The notes under the pieces are model-generated. The model ran no database searches, was not told the DNA's origin, and saw only the letters and a list, made by a program, of their open reading frames with translations. From Oleiharenicola lentus (lineage in GTDB: Bacteria > Verrucomicrobiota > Verrucomicrobiia > Opitutales > Opitutaceae), in contig NZ_SDHX01000002.1 of NCBI RefSeq assembly GCF_004118375.1, positions 62,001 through 126,000 on the forward strand: a stretch of 64,000 nt of DNA, given 5' to 3'. The position numbers were made by a program, and so were the translations under genes. Of the stretch, positions 37,229-49,200 are shown piece by piece; position 1 is the stretch's first letter, and the number at the start of each line of letters is the position of its first letter.

Positions 37229-38868
37229 ATGATTCTCCATCGCCTCGACCTCCGGCTTCGCGAATGGCTCGGCACGAAATCCGTGCGGGAAAAGCTCGGC
37301 TTTATCACCATCGCGGCCGTCACCTGCGCGACCCTCGCCGCGTCAGCCACGCTGCTGGTCTGGCGGCTTGTGGAACAACGGGCCACCCACACGGCCGATA
37401 CGCTCGCCCTCACCCGTATCGTCGCCGAAAACGCCACCGTCTCGGTCAGCTTTCAGGACACGGGATCCGCCGACTCGGTGCTCGAAACCCTCCGCTCCAA
37501 ACCGAACATCCGCGGCGCCGTCATCGACATTCCCACCCGTCTGAACTTCGCCACCTACGGCGACCCCCCACCCCCGTCGTTCAGGCTCAGCGACGGCCGC
37601 ACCGTTGCCTACGCCGGCTGGTGGCTGCTCACGTCCGCTCCCATTGAAAACCACGAGGTCCGCATCGGCACCGTCCACCTCTGGACCGATTTGCGGCCCA
37701 TCCTCTGGTCGGCCCTGGGCGCTGCTTTCGCCGGGCTCGTGCTGGCGCTGGCCCTGGCGCTGATGCTCAGCCTTTTCGTGCTCTCCCGACTGCGCGGCCT
37801 GATCCTCAACCCCATCGGCAACCTCCACGCCGCCACCCGGCATGTGACCGAACACCGGGATTACGCGCACCGCGTGCCGGTCATCAGTCATGACGAACTC
37901 GGCGAACTCACCACCGCGTTCAACCGCATGCTCGCCCGCATCCAGGCCAACAAGGAGGAACTGCGCGCCGCCAACACGCTTCTCAGCGACGAAATGGAGG
38001 AGCGCCGCCGGCTGGAGACCAAGCTCCTCGAAACCTCCCGCCAGGCCGGCATGGCCCAGGTCGCCACCGGCGTGCTGCACAACGTCGGCAACGTCCTCAA
38101 CAGCGTCAACATCTCGGCCAACATCCTCCGCGAGGCCATCAGCAGCAATCCGCGGCTCAAGCTCCTTAAACAGACCACCGACCTCATGCGCGCGCAGGGC
38201 GACAACCTGCCCCGTTTTCTCGCGGAGGACCCGCGGGGCCGCCTCGTGCCCAAGCTCCTCATCGAGGTGGCCGACCAGCTGATCGCCGCCCGCGGCGAAA
38301 AGATCCGCGAACTGGAGGAGCTGACCCAGAACGTGGAGCACATCAAACAGATCGTCGCCATGCAGCAAAGCTTTGCCAAGGCCGGCGGCGTCGTGCAGGC
38401 GCTCAAGCCCGCCAGCCTTTTCGAGGAAGCCTGCTGCCTCGCCCAGGCCTCGGTCAACCGCCACGGCGTGCGCATCAACACGCACCTGGTCGAAACGCCT
38501 CAGATCGAAACCGACCGCCATCAGGTTCTCCAGATTCTCGTCAACTTCATCACCAATGCCGTGCAAGCTGTGAAGGTCCGGCCTGATGGTGATCGTCGCA
38601 TCGGGCTGCACCTCACCCTTGTCGATCAGCGCATCCGTTTTGCCGTTGAGGACAACGGCATGGGCATCCCGCCGGAAAATCTGCAGAAAATCTTTCAGCA
38701 CGGCTTCACCACCCGCAAGGACGGCCACGGCTTCGGGCTCCATTCCGGCGCCCTCGCCGCCAGCAACCTCGGCGGCAGCGTCCATGTCCACAGCGACGGC
38801 GCGGGGCTCGGCGCTCGCTTCACGCTCGAACTTCCGCTCCGGCTTCCCGCCAACATAGCCCGCGCCGC

Positions 38869-38872
<4 letters not shown>
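37229..38872 (+). CDS. Membrane sensor histidine kinase with HN-type H-box
   Basis: 547 residues from ATG 37229 ([10 protein letters not shown]). Two transmembrane helices (about 26-45 and 165-192) flank a periplasmic sensor region of about 120 residues, followed by a HAMP region ([19 protein letters not shown]) and a coiled helix. The H-box reads [14 protein letters not shown] with His284 and Asn285 where most kinases have Glu/Asp. The HATPase domain has [13 protein letters not shown] and [11 protein letters not shown]. This atypical kinase group is often encoded with response-regulator hybrids. Overlaps the next kinase by ATGA. An upstream start at 37058 is in frame but adds unstructured sequence. 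Confidence 0.88.
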
Positions 38873-41012
<2,140 letters not shown>

Positions 41013-41016
<4 letters not shown>

Positions 41017-43100
41017 GCTCCCACGCCTCCCGCTTTCGAATCCTCGTCATCGACGACACCCCGGCCATCCACGAGGATTTCCGGAAGATCCTCACGCCGG
41101 GCACGAATTCCGCCCCGCAGCTGGAAACGCTCGCCGCCACCATCTTCGGTCAAAGCAGCCCCGCCGCCGCGCCCGTGTGCTTCGAGATGGACACCGCGGT
41201 GCAGGGCCAGACCGGCCTCGCGCTGGTGCAGGACGCCGTCGGCGAGGGCCGGCCCTATGCACTCGCCTTCGTGGACATGCGCATGCCGCCCGGCTGGGAC
41301 GGCCTCGAGACCATCCGCCACCTCTGGGCCGCCGACCCCAACCTGCAGGTCGTGATCTGCACCGCCTACTCGGACCACAGCTGGTCCACGATTACCGAAC
41401 GGCTCGGACACTCGGACAACCTGCTCATTCTCAAGAAACCCTTCGATCACGTCGAGGTCCTCCAGCTCACCCACGCGCTCACCCGCAAATGGCGGCTCGC
41501 CCGCGACGTGGAGGCCAACGTCGCCCAGCTCGACGAACTGCTCCGCCACCGCACCGAAGCCCTCCGCGGCGCCGAGGAGGGTTTTACCGCGGCGTTCGAC
41601 GCCAGCCCGCACGCGCAGGCCATCGTGACCCTCGACCAGCCCGAGGTGCTGGCCGTGAACAACGCCTTCGAGCGCATCATGGGCCTGCCCCGCTCCGCCG
41701 TGCTCGGCCTGACTCCGGAGAACTTCGGCCGTGGCTTCGATCCCGGCCGCTGGCACGCGCTGCTCGGGCGCCTGGGTTCCGGCATGCCGGTGGACGACCA
41801 CGCCTGCCTCTACCAACCCGACGCCAAGACCCGGCGCGAGCTTCGTTGCTCGGCCCGCCCGCTCACCATCCGCGGCCGGCGCTGCTCCATCTGGGTGCTG
41901 CGCGACGTGACCGAGCAGGTAGAAACCGAGCGCCAGCTGCGCCAGGCGCAAAAGATGGAGGCCATCGGCCAGCTCGCGGCCGGCGTGGCCCACGATTTCA
42001 ACAACCTGCTCACGATCATTCAGGGCTACACATCCGAGGTGCTCGCCCTGCACCCGGCCGGCGAGACGCGCCAGATGCTCGAGCCGGTGCAGGCGGCCGC
42101 CATCCGTGCGGCCAATCTCACGCGGCAGCTGCTGATTTTCAGCCGCAAGGAAGTGGTCCAGCCGCAGGAACTCGACCTCGTCGGCGTGCTCGGCGAACTC
42201 CGTCCGCTGCTGCGCCGCCTCATCGGCCCGCACATCGTCTTCAAGTGTACCCTCCCCGCCCGCCTCGCTCCCGTGATGGCCGACCCGGCCAATGTCGAGC
42301 AGGTGATTGTCAACCTCGTCGTGAACGCCCGCGATGCCATGCCGCAGGGCGGTCGCATTGAGGTCTCCGCGCGCGCGTTGCATCTCGCCCCCGGCTCCGC
42401 CCAACTCCAGTCCGGCTCCGCCGCCGGCGACTATATCGAAATCGCCGTGTCCGACACCGGCACCGGCATCAGTCCCGAGGTTTTGCCCCGCATCTTCGAA
42501 CCGTTCTTCACGACCAAAGAGGCCGGCAAGGGCACCGGGCTTGGCCTCTCCACCGTCTATTCCATCGTGCGTCAGCAGGGTGGTTGGATCCGCGTGGACA
42601 GCACGGTCGGCCAGGGCACGACCTTTTTCATCTACCAGCCGGTGGCCGTGGCGCCCGCCGTCCCGGAGGGCTCCGTCGAAACCGTGCCGGGCTGCACCGC
42701 CCCCGCCACCGAGGGACCGCGCCATGTGCTCGTGGTCGAGGACGACCCCGCCGTGAAATCGCTGCTCTCCGGCATCCTGCGCCGCCGCGGCATCCCGCAC
42801 ACGCTCGCCGACGACGGCGTCATCGCTCTCCAGATCTGGCGCAGCACGCTCCTGCCCTTCGATTTGGTCGTCTCCGACATCCTCATGCCCAACGGCGTGA
42901 ACGGCATCGAACTCGCCCGTAAGCTGCGCGAACAGAACCCGCAGCTCAGCATCATCCTCACCTCCGGTTTCAGTGAGCTGCTCGCCGACCCGGCCAACCT
43001 GAACCTGCCCGGTGGCCCGCCCAAGGTGCTGCTGAAACCCTTCGCGCCCGAGGAACTGGTGTCCGCCATGCTGGAAGCCTGCGCCACGCCCGTGGCCTGA
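41013..43100 (+). CDS. Hybrid histidine kinase: REC-PAS-HisKA-HATPase-REC
   Basis: 695 residues, soluble. Its N-terminal receiver is closely related to that of the preceding gene ([17 protein letters not shown] and [17 protein letters not shown]), so the pair arose by duplication. A PAS-like segment ([17 protein letters not shown]) follows, then HisKA with His327 in [17 protein letters not shown], the NtrB/PleC-like subtype, and HATPase. The last receiver has [14 protein letters not shown] palindromic element with T5 just downstream likely ends the operon. Confidence 0.9.
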
Positions 43101-43120
43101 CGCCGCAACGCGTGACTGTT

Positions 43121-43195
43121 GTAGCGGCGGTCTATGACCGCCGTCGATCATCTCACCATGCCCCACGGTGGTCATAGACCGCCGCTACAGTTTTT
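43121..43195 (+). terminator. GTAG-headed palindromic pair acting as terminator of the kinase operon
   Basis: GTAGCGGCGGTCTATGACCG... (43121-43144) and its complement (43165-43188) match at 23 of 24 positions, separated by 20 nt. Each arm contains its own small palindrome GGCGGTC-TAT-GACCGCC. TTTTT follows at 43191-43195, giving a hairpin-plus-T-run on the plus strand, 20 bp after the last kinase. One arm recurs at 50926. Confidence 0.75.
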
Positions 43196-43281
43196 CGATT
43201 TCCCCGCGAGTGCCTTCGGGCAGAGCCCGCAAATCCCTTCTTCCCCTGCTCCGTGTGTTCCGTGTATTCCGTGGTCACACC

Positions 43282-44421
43282 ATGTCCTCCCCCGTCCTCA
43301 ACCAGGCCGCTCGCATCCTGAAGCTCGTGCAGGCCGGCACGCCCGCCGACCAGGCGCTGCGCGAGTCGCTCACTCAGGATCGCCACTTCACCGATCCGGC
43401 CGGCCGCCGCGCCGTGAGTCGTGCGGTCTTCGTGTACTTCCGTTGGTGGCACTGGCTCAACCCGAAGGACTCGCTCCAAAAACAGACCGAAGCCGCACTG
43501 ACCTTGCAGGACCGCTTCGACAAAAACCCCGCCAGCATCAAGGCCGAAGCCCTCGCCGCCCGCGCTGTGCCCGACTGGCTGAAGAACGAGATCGTCCTGC
43601 CGGTTGAAACCCTGCGCCAGTTCCAGCGCGACCCCGTCCTCTGGATCCGCACCCGCTCCGGCTCCGGCGAATCCGTCGCCCAGCGCCTCGGCCACTGCAC
43701 GCCGGCAAATCTTCCGGCCTTCAGGTTTCAGGTCTCAGGTTTCAGGTATTCTGGCCTGAAGGACCTCTACCGCACCCCCGAATTCCAAGGCGGTGAGTTC
43801 GAGATCCAGGACCTCGCCTCGCAGCTCGTCGGCCACGCCTGCGCCCCCCAGCCCGGCGAAACCTGGTGGGATGCTTGCGCCGGCGAGGGTGGCAAGACGA
43901 TGCACCTCTCCGATCTCCTGCAGGGCAAGGGCATGATCTGGGCCACCGACCGCTCCGCCCGCCGCCTCGCCAAGCTCAAGGAGCGTGCCGCCCGAGCCAA
44001 AGCCTTCAATTACCGCACTGCCGAATGGGATGGCGGCGCCAAGCTCCCCACCAAGTCCAAGTTCGACGGCATCCTCGTGGACGCCCCGTGCAGCGGCGTC
44101 GGCACCTGGCAGCGCAACCCGCACGCCCGCTGGACGACCCAGCCGCACGACGTGCAGGAACTCGCCGTTGTGCAGGCCAACCTGCTCAACCATGTTGCCG
44201 CCGCCCTCAAGCCCGGCGGGCGCCTGATCTATTCGGTCTGCACCCTCACGCGCGCCGAAACCACCGTCATCGCCGACGCCTTCACGTCCGCCCACCCCGA
44301 CTTCGAGCCGATTCCGGTTCTGGGCACTCCGCCCTCCGCCCCCAGTGCTCAACTCTGCTTGTGGCCCCACGAGCTGAACGCCAACGGCATGTTCATCGCT
44401 GCCTGGCGTTGCCGACGCTGA
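43282..44421 (+). CDS. RsmB-like RNA m5C methyltransferase (NOL1/NOP2/Sun family)
   Basis: 379 residues. The N-terminal NusB-like helical domain (RRAVSRAVFVYFRWW) is followed by a Rossmann-fold SAM domain. Signature motifs are WDACAGEGGKTMHL, DAPCSGVGTWQRNP and the catalytic YSVCTLTRAE; both catalytic cysteines are present. Members methylate C5 of cytosines in 16S rRNA or tRNA. ATG 43282 (MSSPVL) is chosen. Residues ~146-158 (AFRFQVSGFRYSG) look like an in-frame insertion of a short repeat (TCAGGTTTCAGG...) between the N-terminal and catalytic domains. Confidence 0.85.
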   Translation: MSSPVLNQAARILKLVQAGTPADQALRESLTQDRHFTDPAGRRAVSRAVFVYFRWWHWLNPKDSLQKQTEAALTLQDRFDKNPASIKAEALAARAVPDWLKNEIVLPVETLRQFQRDPVLWIRTRSGSGESVAQRLGHCTPANLPAFRFQVSGFRYSGLKDLYRTPEFQGGEFEIQDLASQLVGHACAPQPGETWWDACAGEGGKTMHLSDLLQGKGMIWATDRSARRLAKLKERAARAKAFNYRTAEWDGGAKLPTKSKFDGILVDAPCSGVGTWQRNPHARWTTQPHDVQELAVVQANLLNHVAAALKPGGRLIYSVCTLTRAETTVIADAFTSAHPDFEPIPVLGTPPSAPSAQLCLWPHELNANGMFIAAWRCRR

Positions 44422-44514
44422 CCGCGATTCATTTTTCCGCCGTGGACACCCGGTGGCGGTTTGCTAGAGCTGAAAACCAGTCGCCCAACCGGGCGGCCCA
44501 CCCTGTTTTCATCC

Positions 44515-46446
44515 ATGAAATCATCCCTCCTCGCTGTAATCATGGCGTGTCTGGGCGCCACCGCCACCCTGAGCACCGCTGAGACTGCGCCAACCTTTGC
44601 TGACTTTGCCCGCTGGCCGGAAATCGGCCGGGTCCGGCTTTCCGAGGACGGCCGGTATGCGGCTTTCCTGACCCCAAGCAAAATCCGCTTCTTCGATCTC
44701 AATCTCTACGACCTGCAGACGCGGGAATCCAAAAAGATCGACCTCGGGGGCGACGACCTCGTGGATTTCACCTGGATTGACGGCAACCGGATGATCATCA
44801 CCACGGAAAACCGTCCGGACTACCGCGGACGCCGGCAGGTCTTCGACGCCCGGCAAAACAAGATCACCGCGAACATCACCTACCAACGCCAGTTTTTCTC
44901 GCTCGTGAGTTTTCTGCGGCGCGATCCCAACCTGTTTGTCGCCCGCTTTTATGAAGATGGCCAGGGCTCGGCCGGACTGGCGGTCATCAACACCAAGCTC
45001 CGGCCCAAGACCATGGCCGGCCAGAACAACGCCCGTTTCAACGTCCAGTCCTGGGTGGAAATTCCCAAGGGCGAACATCGCGGCACGCTTACCGACCAGG
45101 AAGGCGAGGTGCGGTTTGTCTCGGTCTACGCGGACAAGCGCCTGAACTTCTACTATCGTCCGAACGCGGGGGCCGCCTGGATCAGCCTGCCCTTCGACTA
45201 CGAGAAAACCTCCGTGATCGGCTTCTCCAATGATCCGGACTACCTGTATGTCGCGCACTACACCGACGAGGCCAAAAGCAGCCGCCTCCATCGCTACCGG
45301 GTCAGCACAGGGGAGTTTGGTCCGTCGCTGTTTGAGGATCCGGTCTATTCCCTGAGCGAGGCCTCGCTCCTTCAGGTTCGCAAAGCGGATGGCAGCCTGC
45401 ACTCGCTCGCGCTGGCCTATGACCGTGACATGCCGGTCCAGCTCCCGCTGGATCCCCTCTTCCGGGAGGTGCAGGCGGCGGTGAACGCCAAGCTGCCCGG
45501 CCGGCTGAACCTGATCGAGGACTGCGACCAATCGCTCTCCACTTTCGTCGTGGCCTCGATGAGCGGCCGCGAACCCGCCCGCTACGTCATCTATAACCAC
45601 GGCACCAAGCAATTCCTGCCCCTGCCGGCCCCGACGCCGTGGTTCAATCCCGGGCAGATGAGCGTGCAACGGCCGATAAAGTTCAAGGCCCGTGACGGCC
45701 TGGAGCTCGAAGGCTATCTCTCCCTGCCGGCCGCCCGTCCCGATGGCGCCAAGCCGCCGCTCGTGGTCTATGCCCACGGCGGACCCTGGGCCCGCGACAC
45801 TTGGGGCTACAATCCCGACGTCCAGTTGCTGACCACCCGCGGCTATGCCGTGTTTCAGCCCAACTACCGTGGCTCCACGGGCTATTCCAAGGCGGTCTCG
45901 AAGGACGACGACTTTGCCTTCCGCATAATGCACGACGACGTCACCGACGGGGTGAAGCATCTCGTGGCCGGGGGCCTGGTGGATGGCAATCGCCTCGCCA
46001 TCTACGGCGGCAGTTTTGGCGGCTACCTGGCCGTCGCCGGTGCCGCCTTCGAGCCCGGCCTCTACAAGTGCGCCATCACGTTTGCCGGCGTCTTCGACTG
46101 GAAGCAGCTCATCCGCCAATCCTGGGCGCAGAGCGACGACGACCAGTTCAACTACGACCGGCTGCTCCAGCGCATGGGCGACCCCGCCACGCAGCAGGAG
46201 CGTTTCGAAAACATCTCCCCCATCACCCAGATCGCCGCGGTGCGCTGCCCGGTGTTCGTGATCCACGGCAAGCTCGATACGACCGTGGACTACCGCCAGT
46301 CGACCAAGCTGCTGAGCGAACTCGCGGCCCACGGCGTGCCGCATGAAAAGCTGTTCTTCGAGACCGAATTTCACGGCTTCTCGGAGCGGGCCAACTACCA
46401 GCGGCACCTCGAGGCGGTGGCTGCTTTTCTCGCCAAAAACCTGTGA
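44515..46446 (+). CDS. Exported S9 family peptidase (prolyl oligopeptidase-like)
   Basis: 643 residues with an N-terminal signal peptide (KSSLLAVIMACLGATATLSTA). A beta-propeller region (about residues 30-370) precedes the alpha/beta-hydrolase domain. The nucleophile motif is YGGSFGGYLA, the acid is in IHGKLDTTVDY, and the histidine is in ETEFHGFSE. S9 enzymes cleave short peptides, often after proline or acylated residues; this one would act in the periplasm. ATG 44515 is chosen. It overlaps the next gene as GTGA. Confidence 0.92.
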   Translation: MKSSLLAVIMACLGATATLSTAETAPTFADFARWPEIGRVRLSEDGRYAAFLTPSKIRFFDLNLYDLQTRESKKIDLGGDDLVDFTWIDGNRMIITTENRPDYRGRRQVFDARQNKITANITYQRQFFSLVSFLRRDPNLFVARFYEDGQGSAGLAVINTKLRPKTMAGQNNARFNVQSWVEIPKGEHRGTLTDQEGEVRFVSVYADKRLNFYYRPNAGAAWISLPFDYEKTSVIGFSNDPDYLYVAHYTDEAKSSRLHRYRVSTGEFGPSLFEDPVYSLSEASLLQVRKADGSLHSLALAYDRDMPVQLPLDPLFREVQAAVNAKLPGRLNLIEDCDQSLSTFVVASMSGREPARYVIYNHGTKQFLPLPAPTPWFNPGQMSVQRPIKFKARDGLELEGYLSLPAARPDGAKPPLVVYAHGGPWARDTWGYNPDVQLLTTRGYAVFQPNYRGSTGYSKAVSKDDDFAFRIMHDDVTDGVKHLVAGGLVDGNRLAIYGGSFGGYLAVAGAAFEPGLYKCAITFAGVFDWKQLIRQSWAQSDDDQFNYDRLLQRMGDPATQQERFENISPITQIAAVRCPVFVIHGKLDTTVDYRQSTKLLSELAAHGVPHEKLFFETEFHGFSERANYQRHLEAVAAFLAKNL

Positions 46447-47255
46447 GCGCCCCCGGCAACTCCAAGGTGAGCGGCGACACCGTGCGCGATGACTTCAACG
46501 CCATCAGCACGGTCATCCACTACACCAAGGCCGCGCACGACCTCGGGCTGTGGAAGTCGGAACTGGTCCTGATCCGTGAGTATTTCCCCGACAAGGAGGC
46601 CCACCTGCTTGAAGCCGGTTGCGGTGCCGGTCGCGTGGCCGTCGGTCTTTGGCAGCACGGCTACCGTCGGATCACGGCCTTTGACTTCGCCGCCGAGCTC
46701 GTGGACCAGGCCGTGAGCCTCGCCGAAGAACGCCAAGCCACCGGCCTCACCTTTCTGCAGGCCGACGCCACCCAGCCGCTCCTACCCCTTTTGTATTTCC
46801 CAGATCCCAGCCCCCAGGAACAAGACCCCGGGCGCTTGGCGCCCTTCGATGGCGTGCTCTTCATGTTCAACGGCCTGATGCAGATCCCCGGTCGTGAGAA
46901 CCGGCGGCGGGCCTTGCGCAACCTGCAAGGGGTCAGTCGGCCGGGGGCGCCGTTGCTGTTCACCACCCACGACCGCGACGATCCCAAGGAAGCGAAGGAA
47001 TGGGCCAAGGAGGCCGAGCGCTGGGCCCGCGGGGAGCAGAACCCCCGGCTGCTCGAGTTTGGCGACCGCTACTTCACCGACGACACGGGCAACACCTTCA
47101 TGCACCTGCCCGACCGCCGGGAGATTCTCGAGGACCTCGCCGCCACGGGCTGGACTCCTGTCCACGACCGCATGCGGGATGAACTCGCCAGCGAGACACC
47201 CCGTGTCCGCAACTTCTCCGACAACTGCCGCTTCTGGGTTGCGCGCCGCGGCTGA
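46443..47255 (+). CDS. Class I SAM-dependent methyltransferase
   Basis: 270 residues. Motif I is LLEAGCGAGRVAVGLW, post-I AFDFAAELVDQA, and motif IV FDGVLFMFNGLMQIPG. It is a small-molecule type methyltransferase; substrate unknown. Start is GTG overlapping the S9 peptidase stop (GTGA), hinting at co-expression. The stretch LLPLLYFPDPSPQEQDPG between motifs reads as a proline-rich loop and contains a DNA palindrome (GGGCGC-TTG-GCGCCC), possibly an inserted repeat. Confidence 0.85.
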   Translation: MSAPGNSKVSGDTVRDDFNAISTVIHYTKAAHDLGLWKSELVLIREYFPDKEAHLLEAGCGAGRVAVGLWQHGYRRITAFDFAAELVDQAVSLAEERQATGLTFLQADATQPLLPLLYFPDPSPQEQDPGRLAPFDGVLFMFNGLMQIPGRENRRRALRNLQGVSRPGAPLLFTTHDRDDPKEAKEWAKEAERWARGEQNPRLLEFGDRYFTDDTGNTFMHLPDRREILEDLAATGWTPVHDRMRDELASETPRVRNFSDNCRFWVARRG

Positions 47256-47329
47256 ACTTCAGCCGTCACACTTTCGCACAAACTATCAAGCCCACGGATC
47301 GCCTGCTCTGCTAAGCTGCCGCCGACTCC

Positions 47330-48184
47330 ATGCACTCCGGTTTCCAGCACCTGCAGACTCCCGATCCGGTCTTCGGTGGCTCCATTCCGGCCGTCGTCCA
47401 ATACCCCACCGACCAGGCCGCCGCGGGCGTGACTGTTGGCCCGTTTCGCTGGGAGGCCTCCCTGAATGCCCCGCTGCCATCCGGCCGCCACCCCCTCGGC
47501 TTAATCTCCCACGGCGCAGGTGGCTCGCACCTGCTCTATCGCGAACTGGCCACCCACCTCGCCTGCTCCGGCTGGATCGTGCTCTGTGCCGAGGCACCGC
47601 GCGACAATCGCAACGACAACTCCCTCTCCTATACCGACGAATCCGTGACCAACCGATGCCGTCACCTGTCGGCGACGCTCGATCACCTGCTCGCCCACGG
47701 GCAGTTTGGGCCGGCGATTGACCATGGCCGGGTGGGCCTCGTCGGACACTCCCTCGGCGGCTGCGCCGCGCTGGCCCTGGCCGGCGCCCAACCGTGGTCG
47801 CGCAAGCGCACGCCGATTCCGGTGACACCCGACCCGCGTTTCCGCGCCGCCGTGCTGATGGCTCCGGCGACCGGCTACTACCGCGGACCGGATGCGCTGG
47901 CCGGCGTCACCGGCAAATTTCTCGTGCTCGCCGGCGAGAAGGACAACGTTACGCCCGCCGAGGATATCCGGCGCGACCTGCGCGGTCTGCCGCCCGCGGT
48001 CGCCAGCGAGTTCGTGGTGATCAAGGACGCCGGACATTTCTCTTTCCTCAGCCCCTTTCCCGAGATGATGCGGACGCCGGATTTTCCACCCGCGCAAGAC
48101 CCGCCGGGTTTTGATCGCGCGCGCTTCCACCGGGAGCTGCCCGGCATCGTCGAGAGCTTCTTGGCCAAGGCGCTGCCCGCATGA
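47330..48184 (+). CDS. Alpha/beta-hydrolase (dienelactone hydrolase-like)
   Basis: 284 residues, no signal peptide. Nucleophile elbow VGHSLGGCAALAL; acid in LAGEKDNVTP; histidine in KDAGHFSF. The oxyanion region LISHGAGGSHLLY follows the pattern of dienelactone-hydrolase-like and PHB-type esterases. The substrate is unknown. Overlaps the AraC-type regulator by ATGA and lies 74 bp after the methyltransferase gene. Confidence 0.85.
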   Translation: MHSGFQHLQTPDPVFGGSIPAVVQYPTDQAAAGVTVGPFRWEASLNAPLPSGRHPLGLISHGAGGSHLLYRELATHLACSGWIVLCAEAPRDNRNDNSLSYTDESVTNRCRHLSATLDHLLAHGQFGPAIDHGRVGLVGHSLGGCAALALAGAQPWSRKRTPIPVTPDPRFRAAVLMAPATGYYRGPDALAGVTGKFLVLAGEKDNVTPAEDIRRDLRGLPPAVASEFVVIKDAGHFSFLSPFPEMMRTPDFPPAQDPPGFDRARFHRELPGIVESFLAKALPA

Positions 48185-49071
48185 CGCACTACCGGCAGGC
48201 CGTGTTGCGCAGCCTCGATGTGATCGAGCAGCACCTGAAATGTCCGCTGGCGCTCCACGCGCTCGCGCGGCGGGCGGGCTTTTCCCTCTGGCACTTCCAC
48301 CGTGTCTTTACTGAACACACGGGCGACACCCTCGGCTGCTATCTTCGCAAGCGCCGCCTCACGGCCGCCGCGGAGGAGCTGGCGCGCACCGACCGCACTG
48401 TTCTGGCGATCGCGCTCGACTACCAGTTCGAGTCGCACGAGGCCTTCACCCGCGCCTTCAAGGTCGCCTTCGGCTCCACCCCGCGCGAGTTCCGGCGCAC
48501 CGGCCAGCTCGCGTGGCTCCGCACCCGGCCCGAGCTCACGCCCGCCCGGCTGCAGGCCCTGCCGGTCCGCACCACCATGAAACCCGCCCTCATCGAACTG
48601 CCCGCCCTTCACCTCCTCGGTCTGTCCGTGCGCTTCATGCCGCCGATGTCACCGACGGCCGACAACCTTCAGGTGATCCCGGACCTTTACCACCGCTTCT
48701 GTCCTCTGATTCCCACCCTGCCGCCGATGCTGGACAAGTTTATCTACGGCGCCGCCCGCTATCCGGCTGACGGCGACCGTCCGCAACCCGACGAGCGTGA
48801 ATACCTCGCCTCAATCCGGGTTTCTCCCGGCACCAAGGCAAAGCCCCCGCTGAGCGTTTGGAAAATTCCCGCCGGCACCTACGCCTGCTTCACGCACCGC
48901 GGGCCCATGGCCCAGTTCGGCGAGACGATGAACTACGCCTTTGGCACGTGGTTGCCCCGCTCGAAATACACCCACGCCGACACCCCCAACCTCGACCGCC
49001 AGGACGAACGCTTCGGCGACGGCGGCAAAGAGTGCGAATTTGACTTCCTGATGCCGGTGCGGCCGAAGTGA
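48181..49071 (+). CDS. AraC-family regulator with GyrI-like ligand-binding domain
   Basis: 296 residues. The N-terminal ~110 residues form the AraC DNA-binding domain with two helix-turn-helix motifs (LARRAGFSLWHFHRVF and FESHEAFTRAFKVAFG...PREFR). The C-terminal ~165 residues match the GyrI-like/effector-binding fold (LLGLSVRF, IPAGTYACFTHRGPMAQFGETM). This is the arrangement of Rob/BltR-like regulators that sense hydrophobic compounds. It overlaps the upstream hydrolase (ATGA), suggesting that it controls the hydrolase locus. Confidence 0.9.
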   Translation: MTHYRQAVLRSLDVIEQHLKCPLALHALARRAGFSLWHFHRVFTEHTGDTLGCYLRKRRLTAAAEELARTDRTVLAIALDYQFESHEAFTRAFKVAFGSTPREFRRTGQLAWLRTRPELTPARLQALPVRTTMKPALIELPALHLLGLSVRFMPPMSPTADNLQVIPDLYHRFCPLIPTLPPMLDKFIYGAARYPADGDRPQPDEREYLASIRVSPGTKAKPPLSVWKIPAGTYACFTHRGPMAQFGETMNYAFGTWLPRSKYTHADTPNLDRQDERFGDGGKECEFDFLMPVRPK

Positions 49072-49130
49072 GACCGGTACCCGCCGAACCACGCGCGTTT
49101 TGCAGGTCGCGGCTTGCGGGGATCTCGCGC

Positions 49131-49190
49131 GCTAGGTCGGCGCAAGCGCCAACCCTACAACGGAAAATCCGGCCGGTGCGGAGACCGGCC
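49131..49190. repeat. GTAG-headed palindrome and neighbouring GGCCGGT palindrome
   Basis: On the minus strand GTAGGGTTGGCGCTTGCGCC (from 49158) folds as GGCGC-TT-GCGCC within TAGG/CCTA ends. Next to it GGCCGGT (49171-49177) pairs with ACCGGCC (49184-49190). They lie between convergent araC and beta-helix genes, where they may also stop transcription. Confidence 0.55.
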
Positions 49191-49200
49191 CACGGCGAAA

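Noticed and set aside
44521-46407. 628-residue frame opposite the S9 peptidase
   Set aside because: Antisense to a clear catalytic domain; no homologous motifs.
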